A stretch of 64,000 nucleotides of DNA from UMGS1519 sp050951095 (GCA_050951095.1 JBMNIQ010000002.1:544721-608720); one strand, 5' to 3'; positions 26,764-35,422 are shown, counted from the first letter of the stretch. The notes: generated by a model from the letters alone, not told the origin. Numbers and translations: made by a program.

Positions 26764-28686
26764 CTAGCCGTTGCAGCAGTCCTCTACCCAGGAGATGAAG
26801 TTGTCCGTGGCTTCGCCCGAGTGCTCTGCGGTTGTGTGGCCCTTGCCCCAGACCGTCTCGAAGTCCACATGGTCGAAGCCCACGGAGTTGCCCAGCGCCA
26901 GCGCCAGGTTGATGTCCGTGGTGTTCGCCGTGTCGCCCTGCTGGATGCCCGTGCGGATGCGCCAGTTCGCCGCCGGTGTGGAGCTTCCCGCCGCGCCGTA
27001 GTAATCCATGAGGTAGTACAGCGGGTTGTACAGGTCCTGTCGCAGCTCGCTCGTGTTCCCCAACGTGTCCTTGCGCTTCAAGTCGTTCGCGTACGCCTTC
27101 GGATAGCTGGACTTCCAATTCTTCAGCTTCGCATACGAGTCCTTGTTCTCGCTCAGGAGCGAGGCCATGGTGGCGTCGAAGTGCAGTTCGTTGTGCTTCG
27201 CGGTGCCGAACAGGGCGTTCTCGCCCTGGCTGCGGTCCAGTGCATCGAAGGCGCCGACGGATTTCGTGGGCTGCTTGCATGCCTGCACGAAGCCCTTCAA
27301 GCCCGTGATGGTGGCGGTGTTGCTGCTCTTGTCGTACGTGATCCACGTGCTGTCGGAATTCAGCGACTTGATGTACGCGGTCGCCGTCTTGTACGTCGTG
27401 GTGTCCGTGGTGCTGCTGGTGCCCATCGGCATCGCGCCGCCCGTACCGCCCGAGGGGGCGCTGCCGGACGGCAGGGAGCCGGACGGCTTCGAACCGGACG
27501 GCTTCGTGCCGGAGGGCGTGCCCTGAGTCGATGTGCCCCCGCCGCCGGCGCCCAGGTCCGCCTGCGTATCGTTGCTGGGCGTGTACGGGAAGTCCGTGTC
27601 CGAGAGGAAGTTGTTCAGCGAGCCCTGGATCACGCTCACGACGTAGTCGTAGTAGCTGCCGGCAAGGTAGATGCCGTCGTCGCTTTCCTCCAGTTGCAGC
27701 ACATTGCCGTCCGAGTCCTTCAGCTGGAGGTCGTTGAGGTACGTGGCCCACTCCTTCGCCATGTCCTGCGACAGCTGCTTCGTGAACGTGCCCTTTTTGC
27801 GCGTGCCGGAGCTGGCGAACTGGCCCATGTTCCATTCGTACGCCTCGGAACCGAAGTCCAGGCATGTGATGGGGCACCAGCACATGGATCCGAAGATGGC
27901 GTCCGACACGGTGTTGCCGTCTTTATCCGTGCCCGGCGCGCCGATGGCGTTCAGGTACTGGCCGTAGCCCGCCGCATCGCCGGAGACGCCCAGCAGGGCG
28001 CTCTGCGCGCCGCCGCCGGACATGCCCAGGCTGAAGATGCGGTCCATGTTCCCGGGCAGCGCCGATGCGTTGCAGCGCAGCGTGCGCACGGCCGCCTTCA
28101 GGTCCGTGACGCCCCAGGGGGCGCCGCCGGGATACGTGGTGTTGCCGCTGCTGTCCGTGCCGTTGTCGCGTCCGCGGCAGCCGGCGAATACGTAAACGAA
28201 GCCGGCCTTCAGGTAATCGCCCAGCCCGGAGTAGCTGTACGACGTCGGGGCCTCCTGGGCCGAATAGCCCGCCGTGTTGATGGGCATGACTATGGGAGCG
28301 GTTTCCGCCGTGAAGCCGTTCACCGTGTTGCTGCTGTTCACCGTGCACGTGTACGTTCCGTTGCTGTTCTTCTTCCCGTCGAAATACGCGCCGGGCACGT
28401 ATATGCCCATGCTCTCGTAGTCGTCGGCCACGGGATTCGCGCAATAGGCAAGGCCCAGCTGGTAGTACACGTCGTTCTTCGAGTCGTACTTCCATTTCTT
28501 CGACGACACGGCCAGCTTGCTGCTGAATGCGGTCGTGACGTTCACCGCGGCGCTTGATGCGCTGCTGCCGGAGGCGCCGGTATCGGTGCCGGAGCTCGAG
28601 CAGCCGGAAAGGCCCAGGCCGCCCAGGGCGGCACTTGCGCCGGTCAGGGCGAATATGCCCAGGAATTGTCTGCGTGATAGGGACAT
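26764..28686 (-). CDS. Tat-exported lipoprotein alpha/beta hydrolase, tannase-like
   Basis: 640 aa. The N-terminus has a twin-arginine motif (SRRQFLGIFA) and a lipobox LSGC with C29, so it should be folded before export and anchored outside. The serine nucleophile is in GMSGGG (S223) and an oxyanion-type segment is in AGCRGRDN; conserved KHNELHFD and a late GKGHTTAEHSG could supply the acid and histidine. A Thr/Ser/Pro/Gly-rich insert (about residues 400-440) splits the domain. This fits the bacterial tannase/feruloyl esterase group acting on plant phenolic esters, but the substrate is an inference. ATG 28686 was chosen because it starts the signal peptide. Confidence 0.75.
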   Translation of the reverse strand: MSLSRRQFLGIFALTGASAALGGLGLSGCSSSGTDTGASGSSASSAAVNVTTAFSSKLAVSSKKWKYDSKNDVYYQLGLAYCANPVADDYESMGIYVPGAYFDGKKNSNGTYTCTVNSSNTVNGFTAETAPIVMPINTAGYSAQEAPTSYSYSGLGDYLKAGFVYVFAGCRGRDNGTDSSGNTTYPGGAPWGVTDLKAAVRTLRCNASALPGNMDRIFSLGMSGGGAQSALLGVSGDAAGYGQYLNAIGAPGTDKDGNTVSDAIFGSMCWCPITCLDFGSEAYEWNMGQFASSGTRKKGTFTKQLSQDMAKEWATYLNDLQLKDSDGNVLQLEESDDGIYLAGSYYDYVVSVIQGSLNNFLSDTDFPYTPSNDTQADLGAGGGGTSTQGTPSGTKPSGSKPSGSLPSGSAPSGGTGGAMPMGTSSTTDTTTYKTATAYIKSLNSDSTWITYDKSSNTATITGLKGFVQACKQPTKSVGAFDALDRSQGENALFGTAKHNELHFDATMASLLSENKDSYAKLKNWKSSYPKAYANDLKRKDTLGNTSELRQDLYNPLYYLMDYYGAAGSSTPAANWRIRTGIQQGDTANTTDINLALALGNSVGFDHVDFETVWGKGHTTAEHSGEATDNFISWVEDCCNG

Positions 28687-29039
28687 GGTGGATCCTTCGG
28701 ATAGAAAAAGGGGATAGGGACTATTCAATTCTTGGAGGGATATTCGATTCTTCTGAGAGGAATGCCGTACGGGCTTTTCTTCTTGTGTTGGACCATAAGA
28801 AGCGAATCTGAAAGGCTCCTTAACCGCGCGGCGTCTTTACATTTTCGACAAATCTGCCTTGCACTTTCGGCGGATGGGAGGCTGCGCGCACATCCCGTAT
28901 ACTGGGGTTATAAGCGAACCCGGTGCGGTTTCGTTGCCAATCTGACGGTTCTTGCTTTGCGCCGATACGCCTCTGGCCTGCGGTTTTTTCGAATCTGCCC
29001 GTTCTACGGCGTCTGGCTTTTCTGGCTTTCCATCTTCGG
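28687..29039. other. Junction between chromosomal core and integrative element
   Basis: This stretch holds the promoter region of the hydrolase gene and then sequence with no coding signal up to the 12-bp repeats before the integrase. The left end of the element should be here, but the matching right end is outside the window, so the attachment core cannot be defined. No tRNA was recognised. Confidence 0.4.
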
Positions 29040-29086
29040 TTTGGTGGTCATTTGGTGGTCACTTTGGTGGTCACAATGGTGGTCAC
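29040..29086 (+). repeat. Four 12-bp tandem repeats upstream of the integrase
   Basis: Units of TTTGGTGGTCAC (first unit 11 bp, last begins AA) run in tandem at 29040, 29051, 29063 and 29075. The position just before int suggests integrase arm-binding sites or an operator array. Confidence 0.75.
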
Positions 29087-29124
29087 GGATGGCTGTGGAA
29101 AACCGAGGGAACGGAGCAAGAAAG

Positions 29125-30426
29125 ATGAACCTCAACTACACGACCAGATCCATGAGGAGACGGCGCAACACCGACCAGTGGGAGTGCAGCCTCTCCCACA
29201 CCGACCCCGTCACCGGCGAGGTGGTGCGCACCTACCACACGATAACAGCGAAGACGAAGAGGCAGGCGGAGCACGCCCGCGACGCGCTCATCGTGCAGCT
29301 CGAGATCGAGGGCGGGATATCGGCATCGGGCACCACTGTGCGCGAGTTCATGGACGCCTTCCTCGACTACAAGGGTAAGTCCGGCACGATCGAGCCCTCC
29401 ACGGTGAGGAGCTACCGCGGGGAGACCAAGCAGATCTGCCGCTGGCTCGGCAACGTCAAGGTCTGCGAGCTCACGGTGGCCGACGTGAACGGCTGGATGG
29501 GAAAGATGACCGCCGAGGGGTACGCCCCGAAGTCGGTGGCCAAGCCCTTCCGGCTGCTCAAGCAGGCGCTCAAGTGGGGCATGGCGCAGGGGCTCCTCAA
29601 CAGGAACGTGTGCGAGTTCTGCAAGCCACCCAAGCGCGTGAAGACGCCGATAAACGCGCTCTCCCGCGAGGACCGCAGTCGCATGCTGGCGCTCGCGCGC
29701 GAGGCGCAGCCCGAGCCGCTGGGTGTCGCGGTCGAGCTCGCGCTCACGACCGGCATGAGGCGCGGCGAGGTGTGCGCGCTGCGCTGGAGCGACCTCTCCG
29801 ATGACGGGACCATCGCCGTCACGCACGCGCTCGGCAACGGCCCGGGCGGCTTCTACCTGAAAGAGCCCAAGACCGACAGCAGCCGCAGGACCATCCCGCT
29901 CACGAAGCGGACGTTCGGCATGCTGCGGATAATCAGGGCAGACGCGCAGCGCACCGCCGCCGAGATGAGCTTCCCGCTCGGCGACGCGTTCATCCTCGGG
30001 ACCCAGGAGCCCGACAGCCGTCCCTACAACCCCACGCAGCTCGGCAAGGACTTCGCGGCGTTCTGCAAGATGAACGGCTTCGATTGCACCTTCCACGACC
30101 TGCGCCACACCTTCGCCACCATGATGATCGGAAACGGGTGCGACGTGCGCACCGTGGCGAGCTACCTCGGGCACTCGAGCGTCTCGATGACGCTCGACAT
30201 CTACGCGGACGTCGACCCCGACGCGAAGGCGGCCGCCGTCTCGAAGGTAGAGGACAGCTTCGACGCCGACATGGAGGACGTCTACGGGGAATGGCTCGAC
30301 ACGCACGACGCGTGCGGGAGGCTCAAGGGGCGACAGCCCGAGCCAGCGATCTCGTTCACCGTGGAGCAGCTCGAGGCGATGCTCGCCGCCGCCAAGGCGA
30401 AGGAGGCCGGCAATGAGGTTGTTTAG
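29125..30426 (+). CDS. int: Tyrosine site-specific integrase of the ICE
   Basis: 433 aa. An N-terminal DNA-binding segment (residues 10-65) is followed by a SAM-like core-binding domain (70-165) and the catalytic domain. Catalytic residues are R212 (GMRRGE), H324-R327 (HDLRH), H350 (LGHSS) and Y360 (DIY). ATG 29125 follows GGAGCAAGAAAG; upstream in-frame codons would translate the 12-bp repeats and were rejected. It would integrate and excise the element together with the excisionase at 63475-63714. Its end overlaps a tiny reading frame. Confidence 0.93.
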   Translation: MNLNYTTRSMRRRRNTDQWECSLSHTDPVTGEVVRTYHTITAKTKRQAEHARDALIVQLEIEGGISASGTTVREFMDAFLDYKGKSGTIEPSTVRSYRGETKQICRWLGNVKVCELTVADVNGWMGKMTAEGYAPKSVAKPFRLLKQALKWGMAQGLLNRNVCEFCKPPKRVKTPINALSREDRSRMLALAREAQPEPLGVAVELALTTGMRRGEVCALRWSDLSDDGTIAVTHALGNGPGGFYLKEPKTDSSRRTIPLTKRTFGMLRIIRADAQRTAAEMSFPLGDAFILGTQEPDSRPYNPTQLGKDFAAFCKMNGFDCTFHDLRHTFATMMIGNGCDVRTVASYLGHSSVSMTLDIYADVDPDAKAAAVSKVEDSFDADMEDVYGEWLDTHDACGRLKGRQPEPAISFTVEQLEAMLAAAKAKEAGNEVV

Positions 30427-30481
30427 GCTGGTGTGGCGGTTCGTCAAGTGGCTCTTCCGCGCCGTCTCGCGGTGGATGTGA
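30413..30481 (+). CDS. 22-residue cationic amphipathic peptide overlapping int
   Basis: A small frame starts at ATG 30413 inside the last codons of int and ends at TGA 30479-30481. It starts MRLFRLVWRFVKWLFRAV and has alternating aromatic/aliphatic and Arg/Lys residues, a pattern that forms an amphipathic helix. The 14-bp overlap with int suggests coupled translation. No family was recognised. It could be a membrane-active peptide or a leader; the overlap and composition are what support it. Confidence 0.4.
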   Translation: MRLFRLVWRFVKWLFRAVSRWM

Positions 30482-30534
30482 GCAATCGCATGATAGATAA
30501 TTGCACCAACGATTCGAGGAGAAGGACTGCGGAT

Positions 30535-31467
30535 ATGCCCGACAAGGAACCCGTCGAAGGCGAGACGGCAATCGCCCCCTCAAGCGATGTGCAAATCAGG
30601 GACATGATCTACACCGTACGAGGGCAGCAGGTGATGCTCGACAGCGACCTCGCCAAACTGTACGGCGTAGAGACGAAAGTGCTCAACCAGGCGGTCACAA
30701 GAAACCCAAGCCGTTTCCCCGAACAATTTTGCTTTCGTGTCACGCGGAAAGAAGACCAGGTTTTGAGGTCACAAATTGTGACCTCAAAGACAGTCGAGGG
30801 TCGCGGAGGCAGACGCTATCTCCCCAGGGTCTTCACCGAGCAGGGCGTTGCGATGCTCTCCGCCGTCCTCAGAAGCGAGACGGCGGTAAAGGTAAGCGTC
30901 AAGGTCATGGACGCCTTCGTCGAGATGCGCCACTTCATCGCGGACAACGCCCACATGTTCGAGCGGATCAGGAGCATCGACAACAGGCTGGACAGCCTGG
31001 AGCGCTCGACCGACGAGCGCTTCGAACGTGTCTTCGACTACATGGAGGCCCACGAGGCGCCTAGCCAGAAGGTCTTCTTCGAAGGGCAGGTCTACGACGC
31101 CTTCGAACTGCTGGTCTCCCTCGTGCAGAGGGCGGAGCGCGAGATCGTGCTGGTCGACGGCTACGTGGACACGGGGACGCTCAACATCCTCGCAAAGAAG
31201 GCCGAAGGCGTGCCCGTCACGATATGGACGCATCCCAAGACGAGGCTCACCGATCACGACGTCGCGACCTTCAACGCGCAGTACCCCCAACTGGAAGTGA
31301 AGCACACGGCCACCTTTCACGACCGGTTCCTGATAATCGACGGCGCGGAGGGCTACCTCGTGGGCGCGTCGCTCAAGGACGCCGGCAAGAAGAGCTTCGC
31401 GGTCACCCGCATCGAGGACGCCTCCGTCGTCAATGCGGTCCTGGGCAGGCTGCCGGAGGGACTGTAG
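30535..31467 (+). CDS. ORF6N-domain protein with a phospholipase D-like C-terminal region
   Basis: 310 aa. Residues about 18-110 form an ORF6N/KilA-N-like DNA-binding domain (IYTVRGQQVMLDSDLAKLYG, RYLPRVFTEQGVAML). A coiled segment with DNRLDSLERSTDERFERVF follows. The last 120 residues include LVDGYVDTGTLNIL and FHDRFLIIDG-YLVGASLKD, resembling one PLD half-site but with HxR in place of HxK. ORF6N proteins occur widely in phages and mobile elements. ATG 30535 follows GGAGAAGG. It is unclear whether the C-terminal region is catalytic. Confidence 0.78.
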   Translation: MPDKEPVEGETAIAPSSDVQIRDMIYTVRGQQVMLDSDLAKLYGVETKVLNQAVTRNPSRFPEQFCFRVTRKEDQVLRSQIVTSKTVEGRGGRRYLPRVFTEQGVAMLSAVLRSETAVKVSVKVMDAFVEMRHFIADNAHMFERIRSIDNRLDSLERSTDERFERVFDYMEAHEAPSQKVFFEGQVYDAFELLVSLVQRAEREIVLVDGYVDTGTLNILAKKAEGVPVTIWTHPKTRLTDHDVATFNAQYPQLEVKHTATFHDRFLIIDGAEGYLVGASLKDAGKKSFAVTRIEDASVVNAVLGRLPEGL

Positions 31468-31800
31468 GCGCCGCAGGACGCCAGGAAGGCCCGCGAGAAG
31501 CGGGAAGCCGCGTGGGTTTACGTATGCCCTTGACGGTTTACGCGAGCCTACGCGGCGTTTATGCGGGAAACGCTTTCATGCCTCGGCGTTCCCGCAGGTA
31601 GTCTGCTTGTCCGAGCTGTCCGATTTACGCGACCTCGATTCGCCTGGACACGGCCCGCCTGCCGCTTGGCCGAGGAACCGCCTCCGTTGCCCCGAGCGTT
31701 TCACCCTTCGGCCATCGGTGCCCAACGCCGTCGCCGCAGTGCATCTACCCGTTTTCGTTGACGAGCTCGGACCCAGAACGCCGCCCTCCCCTTACTCCCC

Positions 31801-31830
31801 GTTACTCCGTTTTACTCCGTTTTACTCCTT
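31801..31830 (+). repeat. 10-bp tandem repeat array 1
   Basis: Three consecutive units, GTTACTCCGT, TTTACTCCGT and TTTACTCCTT, each exactly 10 bp. Confidence 0.8.
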
Positions 31831-31900
31831 TCCCCGCAGGTCAAAAGCATTGCGCATACCTCCGCGAGGCCGATTTCGACCCGGTTCGCACCGATTACTC

Positions 31901-31940
31901 CGCTCTAGTCCGCTCTAGTCCGCTCTAGTCCGCTCTATCC
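31901..31940 (+). repeat. 10-bp tandem repeat array 2
   Basis: Three identical units CGCTCTAGTC followed by CGCTCTATCC. The period is again exactly 10 bp, close to one turn of DNA, as in array 1 about 70 bp upstream. Confidence 0.85.
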
Positions 31941-31973
31941 CCTTGCCCGCAGGTCGGAGGGCATTCGCGCAGC

Positions 31974-33440
31974 TCAATTGCCGCCGGCGACGCGGCAGGA
32001 GAGAGAGTAGTACTGCGAGGGATCGTGCGTGCTGCTCCCATGCCACGTCAGCAGACCCCTATCATTGGCGAGGCCCTTCAGGGTGCGGGCGCACAGCGTC
32101 GGCCCCTTGCCGATGCGCTCCCCCAGCTCTTTGGTAGTCACGCGCCCCCTCGACATGGCCATCTGCATGGCGGCGACCTCGTACTCGTTCAGCCCTTCCA
32201 GCTCGTCTGTGCCCACAGACGCCTCCAGGCTGTCGTGCTGGCGCAGCACGCGCGAGGTCGCGCTGTTCTCGAGTGTCAGCAGCACAGAGGCGTTGTTGGG
32301 CTCGGAGTAGGTGGGTTCCTTCAGGAAGAAGCCCGCCATCTCGTCGTAGATGCGCTGGACGCCCTCGTTGAGCTCGCGCACCCACCCCATCTCCACCAGC
32401 ACGCGGGCGATCACGGGGTTGCGGGAGAAGCGGGTGCGCCGCATGTTCTCCAGGGTCACGATGTTCGGCAGCCTCCCTGGCGAGAGTATCTCCAGACGGT
32501 CGTCGTACATGGTCACGCGGATGTAGTCGCCCGAGAAGGCATAGTTGCGATGCGTGACGGCGTTCACGAGCCCCTCGAACCACGCAAACTCGGGGTACTC
32601 GGGGATGACCTCGAACCTGCCGTCCTTGCCCAGGAACTGAAACTCGCGCAGCTGGCCGGATATGAACTCCTTAGCTTCGTCGATGACCTTGGGCAGGGGC
32701 CCGTCGAAGGTGCGGTCTTTCACCACATTCATGCGGCTGCCCGTCGACATCTTCGTACCGTCAACACGCAGCACGCGCACCCGAGCCCACGGCATGAATT
32801 TCCCGGGATGCTCCGAGAACAGCAGGACGCCCGCATTGGTCAAGTGCCCTCCCACCAGGAAGCCCCTGCTCCTCAGCACCTGCTCGTCGGACAGCTCTTC
32901 CGCACCGATATCGACCTTGTAACGCGACAACACGTCGTGGTCCACGTCCTCCATGGACGAGCGATCCTGCACTTCGTTTTCGTAGCTGCGCTGGTTTTTG
33001 TCGTACTCGAGTGCCAAGACCTGCTCGCGGTCGAGTTTGACGCTCTTGTCGTTCTGCCGCAGGAACACCTCTTTGTCGCTCATGCGCGATACAACGTGGT
33101 CCGGAGATGGCTCTATGTCGAGCACGAGAATCTGGTCTTCTTCGCCCTTGGAGTTCACCACTGGCACGCGCGCCGAACGCACCAGCGGCCCCGGCGTGCA
33201 GGTGGCGAGCGGCGCCTGCTCGAACTCCTCAATGTTGCGCGCTCCGTCCCTCTTGAAGCCCGTGACCTCGCCGTCGTCCTCGATGCCGATGACCAGCTTG
33301 CCGCCCGAGGCGTTGGCGAAGGCGCTGATGTGCTTCGCGATCTCCTTCTCGTCCTTGCGAGCGCTCTTTCGGTCGAAGTACTGGTTCTCCTTCTCGGCAG
33401 AGAAGAGCTCAGGGTCGTTTCTGGTTATGGGCTGCTGCAT
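31974..33440 (-). CDS. AlbA/Schlafen-type ATP-binding protein, putative transcriptional regulator or defence protein
   Basis: 488 aa. The N-terminal AlbA_2 (Schlafen AAA_4-like) domain is shown by EKENQYFDRKSARKD and HISAFANASGGKLVIGIEDDG. The middle has a GHKL-like ATP-binding segment (WFEGLVNAVTHRNYAFSGD, RLEILSPGRLP). The C-terminal 60 residues look like a winged helix (RVTTKELGERIGKGPTLCARTLKGL). ATG 33440 follows GGAGACG. Such proteins are common on mobile elements. The ligand and target are unknown. Confidence 0.85.
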   Translation of the reverse strand: MQQPITRNDPELFSAEKENQYFDRKSARKDEKEIAKHISAFANASGGKLVIGIEDDGEVTGFKRDGARNIEEFEQAPLATCTPGPLVRSARVPVVNSKGEEDQILVLDIEPSPDHVVSRMSDKEVFLRQNDKSVKLDREQVLALEYDKNQRSYENEVQDRSSMEDVDHDVLSRYKVDIGAEELSDEQVLRSRGFLVGGHLTNAGVLLFSEHPGKFMPWARVRVLRVDGTKMSTGSRMNVVKDRTFDGPLPKVIDEAKEFISGQLREFQFLGKDGRFEVIPEYPEFAWFEGLVNAVTHRNYAFSGDYIRVTMYDDRLEILSPGRLPNIVTLENMRRTRFSRNPVIARVLVEMGWVRELNEGVQRIYDEMAGFFLKEPTYSEPNNASVLLTLENSATSRVLRQHDSLEASVGTDELEGLNEYEVAAMQMAMSRGRVTTKELGERIGKGPTLCARTLKGLANDRGLLTWHGSSTHDPSQYYSLSCRVAGGN

Positions 33441-33643
33441 GCGCGTCTCCTAATCGCTAGATGCCGCCATTCTACAGTACGCCAGCAGAATCCGGTGCGC
33501 TGCCGCCAACAGCCGTCCCTAGCCTTTTCCCGCGCGCGTTCCACCCAGCAAGGCTCGCCCTCCTGCTTGCGCTTAGCCGGCCTCCGGGCATCAGCGCCCC
33601 TCGCCTCCCCTGCATGCGAAGCAAGACGCGGAACCCGACGCGG

Positions 33644-33816
33644 GCGCGAGGGGCGGGAAAACTTCCCGCGCGGCGTTTCCGAGAAGGGAGCCGCGCGGGA
33701 ACTCGGGCCCTTCCGGGTTTCCCGCCTAGGATCCTTGCGCCCGCGCCGGAAACCCGCTCCCCGGGCCGCATCGCAGGGGCGGCCGAAGGGGCCGCCGACA
33801 ATCCGAGGAGGTCATC
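33644..33816 (+). ncRNA. Structured leader RNA, copy 1 (upstream of the ArdC-like gene)
   Basis: Two hairpins precede the gene: GCGGGAA/TTCCCGC at 33653-33669 and GCGGGAA/TTCCCGC at 33695-33725, the latter with an internal AACTCG...CGGGTT stem and the loop GGCCCTTC. A second copy with matching layout lies at 34904-35071. The distance from hairpin 2 to the ATG is about 90 bp in both. It ends in GAGGAGGTCATC before ATG 33817. The upstream part of this gap (33441-33643) shows nothing else. Confidence 0.55.
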
Positions 33817-34671
33817 ATGGGCAAGCGGGTCAGGACGAGGGAGCAGCGCAGGGCGGAGCTCGACGAGGCGATGGAGCGTCTCGACCGGGGCGTGCGCGAG
33901 GTCTTCGAGAGCGGCAGGTGGGAGCGCTACCTCGAGGTGATGTCGAGGTTCCACCAATACTCGGCCAACAACTCGCTTCTCATCGCGATGCAGATGCCGA
34001 CGGCCACGGCGGTCGCGAGCTACACCGACTGGAAGCGCAGGTTCGGCCGACAGGTCCGCAAGGGCGAGCGCGGCATCCGGATCCTCGCGCCGGTGCGCTA
34101 CCGCCGCAAGGTCGAGGACGAGGACGGCGACGAAGCCGTCGTCGAGCGCCTGGCCGGCTTCAGGCTCGCGAGCACCTTCGACGTCAGCCAGACCGACGGC
34201 GAGCCCCTCCCGCAGATCGCCGAGCTGCTCGACGGCTCGATCGAGCGCTACGGGCAGGTGATGGGTGCCATCGAGGCGGCCGCACCGGTGCCGGTCGGGT
34301 TCGAGGAAATGCCCGCGAGCGTCAACGGCTTCTTCTCCCGCGCGGAGCGCAGGATAGCCATCCGCCCCGGCATGAGCCAGGCGCAGACGGTCAAGACGGC
34401 GATCCACGAGCTCGCCCACAGCAGGATGCACGACTTCGACGTGGCCACTCCGCCCGAGGATCTGCCCGACCGCGGCACCCGCGAGGTGCAGGCCGAGTCG
34501 GTGGCGTTCGTGGTGGCCAGCCACTACGGGCTCGACACCGGCGGCTACAGCTTCGGCTACGTCGCCGGCTGGGTCTCGGGACGCGAGCTCGACGAGCTGA
34601 AGGCCTCGATGGGCGCCATCCGCGAGGCCGCGCACGGAATCATCGACGACATCGACGCGGCGCTCGGCTAG
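33817..34671 (+). CDS. ArdC-like antirestriction protein with metallopeptidase domain
   Basis: 284 aa. The N-terminal ArdC ssDNA-binding-type domain (residues 10-120) includes FHQYSANNSLLIAMQMP and SYTDWKRRFGRQVRKGERGI. The C-terminal half has the zinc-peptidase motif HELAHS followed by a conserved glutamate in REVQAESVAFVV. ArdC proteins protect entering plasmid or ICE DNA from host restriction. ATG 33817 follows GAGGAGG. The gene lies left of the element's own type I system and shares a leader with the gene after it. Confidence 0.88.
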   Translation: MGKRVRTREQRRAELDEAMERLDRGVREVFESGRWERYLEVMSRFHQYSANNSLLIAMQMPTATAVASYTDWKRRFGRQVRKGERGIRILAPVRYRRKVEDEDGDEAVVERLAGFRLASTFDVSQTDGEPLPQIAELLDGSIERYGQVMGAIEAAAPVPVGFEEMPASVNGFFSRAERRIAIRPGMSQAQTVKTAIHELAHSRMHDFDVATPPEDLPDRGTREVQAESVAFVVASHYGLDTGGYSFGYVAGWVSGRELDELKASMGAIREAAHGIIDDIDAALG

Positions 34672-34903
34672 GCGCCTCCCGAGACCGCGACGACCTCCGG
34701 GCGCGCAACCCGGAGGTCGTTTCCGCCATCGAAGATTCCGGCCGCCGCTCCTGCCACCTGCCCGTCGTCACGATGGAGTGCATCGCAGCCAGGACTCAAT
34801 CCCTTCCCGCCTTCGCGTTCCGCCGCATCCGAGGCAACCTCCCCGCCCGGCGGCGCCCTGGGCTTCTCCTTGGACTTACGCAGCGTCGGCGGGAACCCCT
34901 GCG

Positions 34904-35071
34904 CGCGCAAGGGCCGCGAAAACTTTTCGCGTTGCGGTTCCCATGGTGGCGACGCGAAAACTCGAGCCCTTACGGGTTTCGCTTTCCCCCTTGCGCGCTC
35001 CGGGAACCCCGCCGCCCCGCGAGCCACAAGGCTCGCCGCAGGGGCGGGCCGGGAGACTAGGAGGTCACATC
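34904..35071 (+). ncRNA. Structured leader RNA, copy 2 (upstream of the YraN-like gene)
   Basis: The same two-hairpin layout as 33644-33816, but with changed stem bases: CGCGAAA/TTTCGCG at 34915-34931 and GCGAAA/TTTCGC at 34954-34982, with the same AACTCG-AGCCCTTA-CGGGTT inner part. Both sides of each stem change together, as expected for a folded RNA. It ends in GGAGGTCACATC before ATG 35072. The preceding 34672-34903 holds no supported gene. Confidence 0.55.
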
Positions 35072-35422
35072 ATGGAAGCGACGATCTACGAGAAGGCCAC
35101 GAAGGCAATCGAGACGTTCCTCGACCGCAAGGGCTACGACATCATCGAGCGGGGCTGGGCGCACGGCAGCGACAGGGCCGACTTCATCGCCCGCGAGGAC
35201 GGCGACCTGGTTTTCGTGACGGTGAAGGTCAGCGAGGGGTCCGGGGGCTTCCCCGAGGAGGACCCGGCCGACCGCGAAGGCCTCGAGCGCCTGGCAGCCG
35301 CCTACCTCGAGCACTTCGACGAGGGCGACGTCACCGTCCGGTTCGACATCGTGAGCATGATGGTCCTCGGCGACAGCCGCGGATTCCTCAGGCTCCACCG
35401 CAACGCGCTATCCGCCCTGTAG
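35072..35422 (+). CDS. YraN/UPF0102-like nuclease-fold protein
   Basis: 116 aa. The pattern AIETFLDRKGYDIIERGW, then DFIAREDGDLVFVTVKV, matches the restriction-endonuclease-like fold of YraN (D-x(n)-E/V-x-K; here the usual E is replaced by a V-T-V-K segment). A role in DNA processing during transfer is plausible but unproven. ATG 35072 follows AGGAGG and a leader shared with the ArdC-like gene. Confidence 0.7.
   Translation: MEATIYEKATKAIETFLDRKGYDIIERGWAHGSDRADFIAREDGDLVFVTVKVSEGSGGFPEEDPADREGLERLAAAYLEHFDEGDVTVRFDIVSMMVLGDSRGFLRLHRNALSAL

Larger units (their letters stand above)
31468..31973. other. 506-bp non-coding spacer with 10-bp tandem arrays
   Basis: No gene was supported here between the ORF6N gene and the convergent AlbA-type gene. 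The notable content is two short arrays with a 10-bp period, listed separately. Confidence 0.5.

Noticed and set aside
28860..28930. tRNA-like stretch as attachment site
   Set aside because: A GGGTTATAAGCGAACCC-like segment was inspected but it does not fold into a cloverleaf with acceptor and anticodon stems.
28732..29124. Upstream extension of the integrase frame
   Set aside because: It would translate the 12-bp repeat array into WWS repeats. ATG 29125 has a ribosome site and fits family length.
31801..31940. CRISPR array
   Set aside because: Repeat units are only 10 bp with no spacers and no cas genes nearby.
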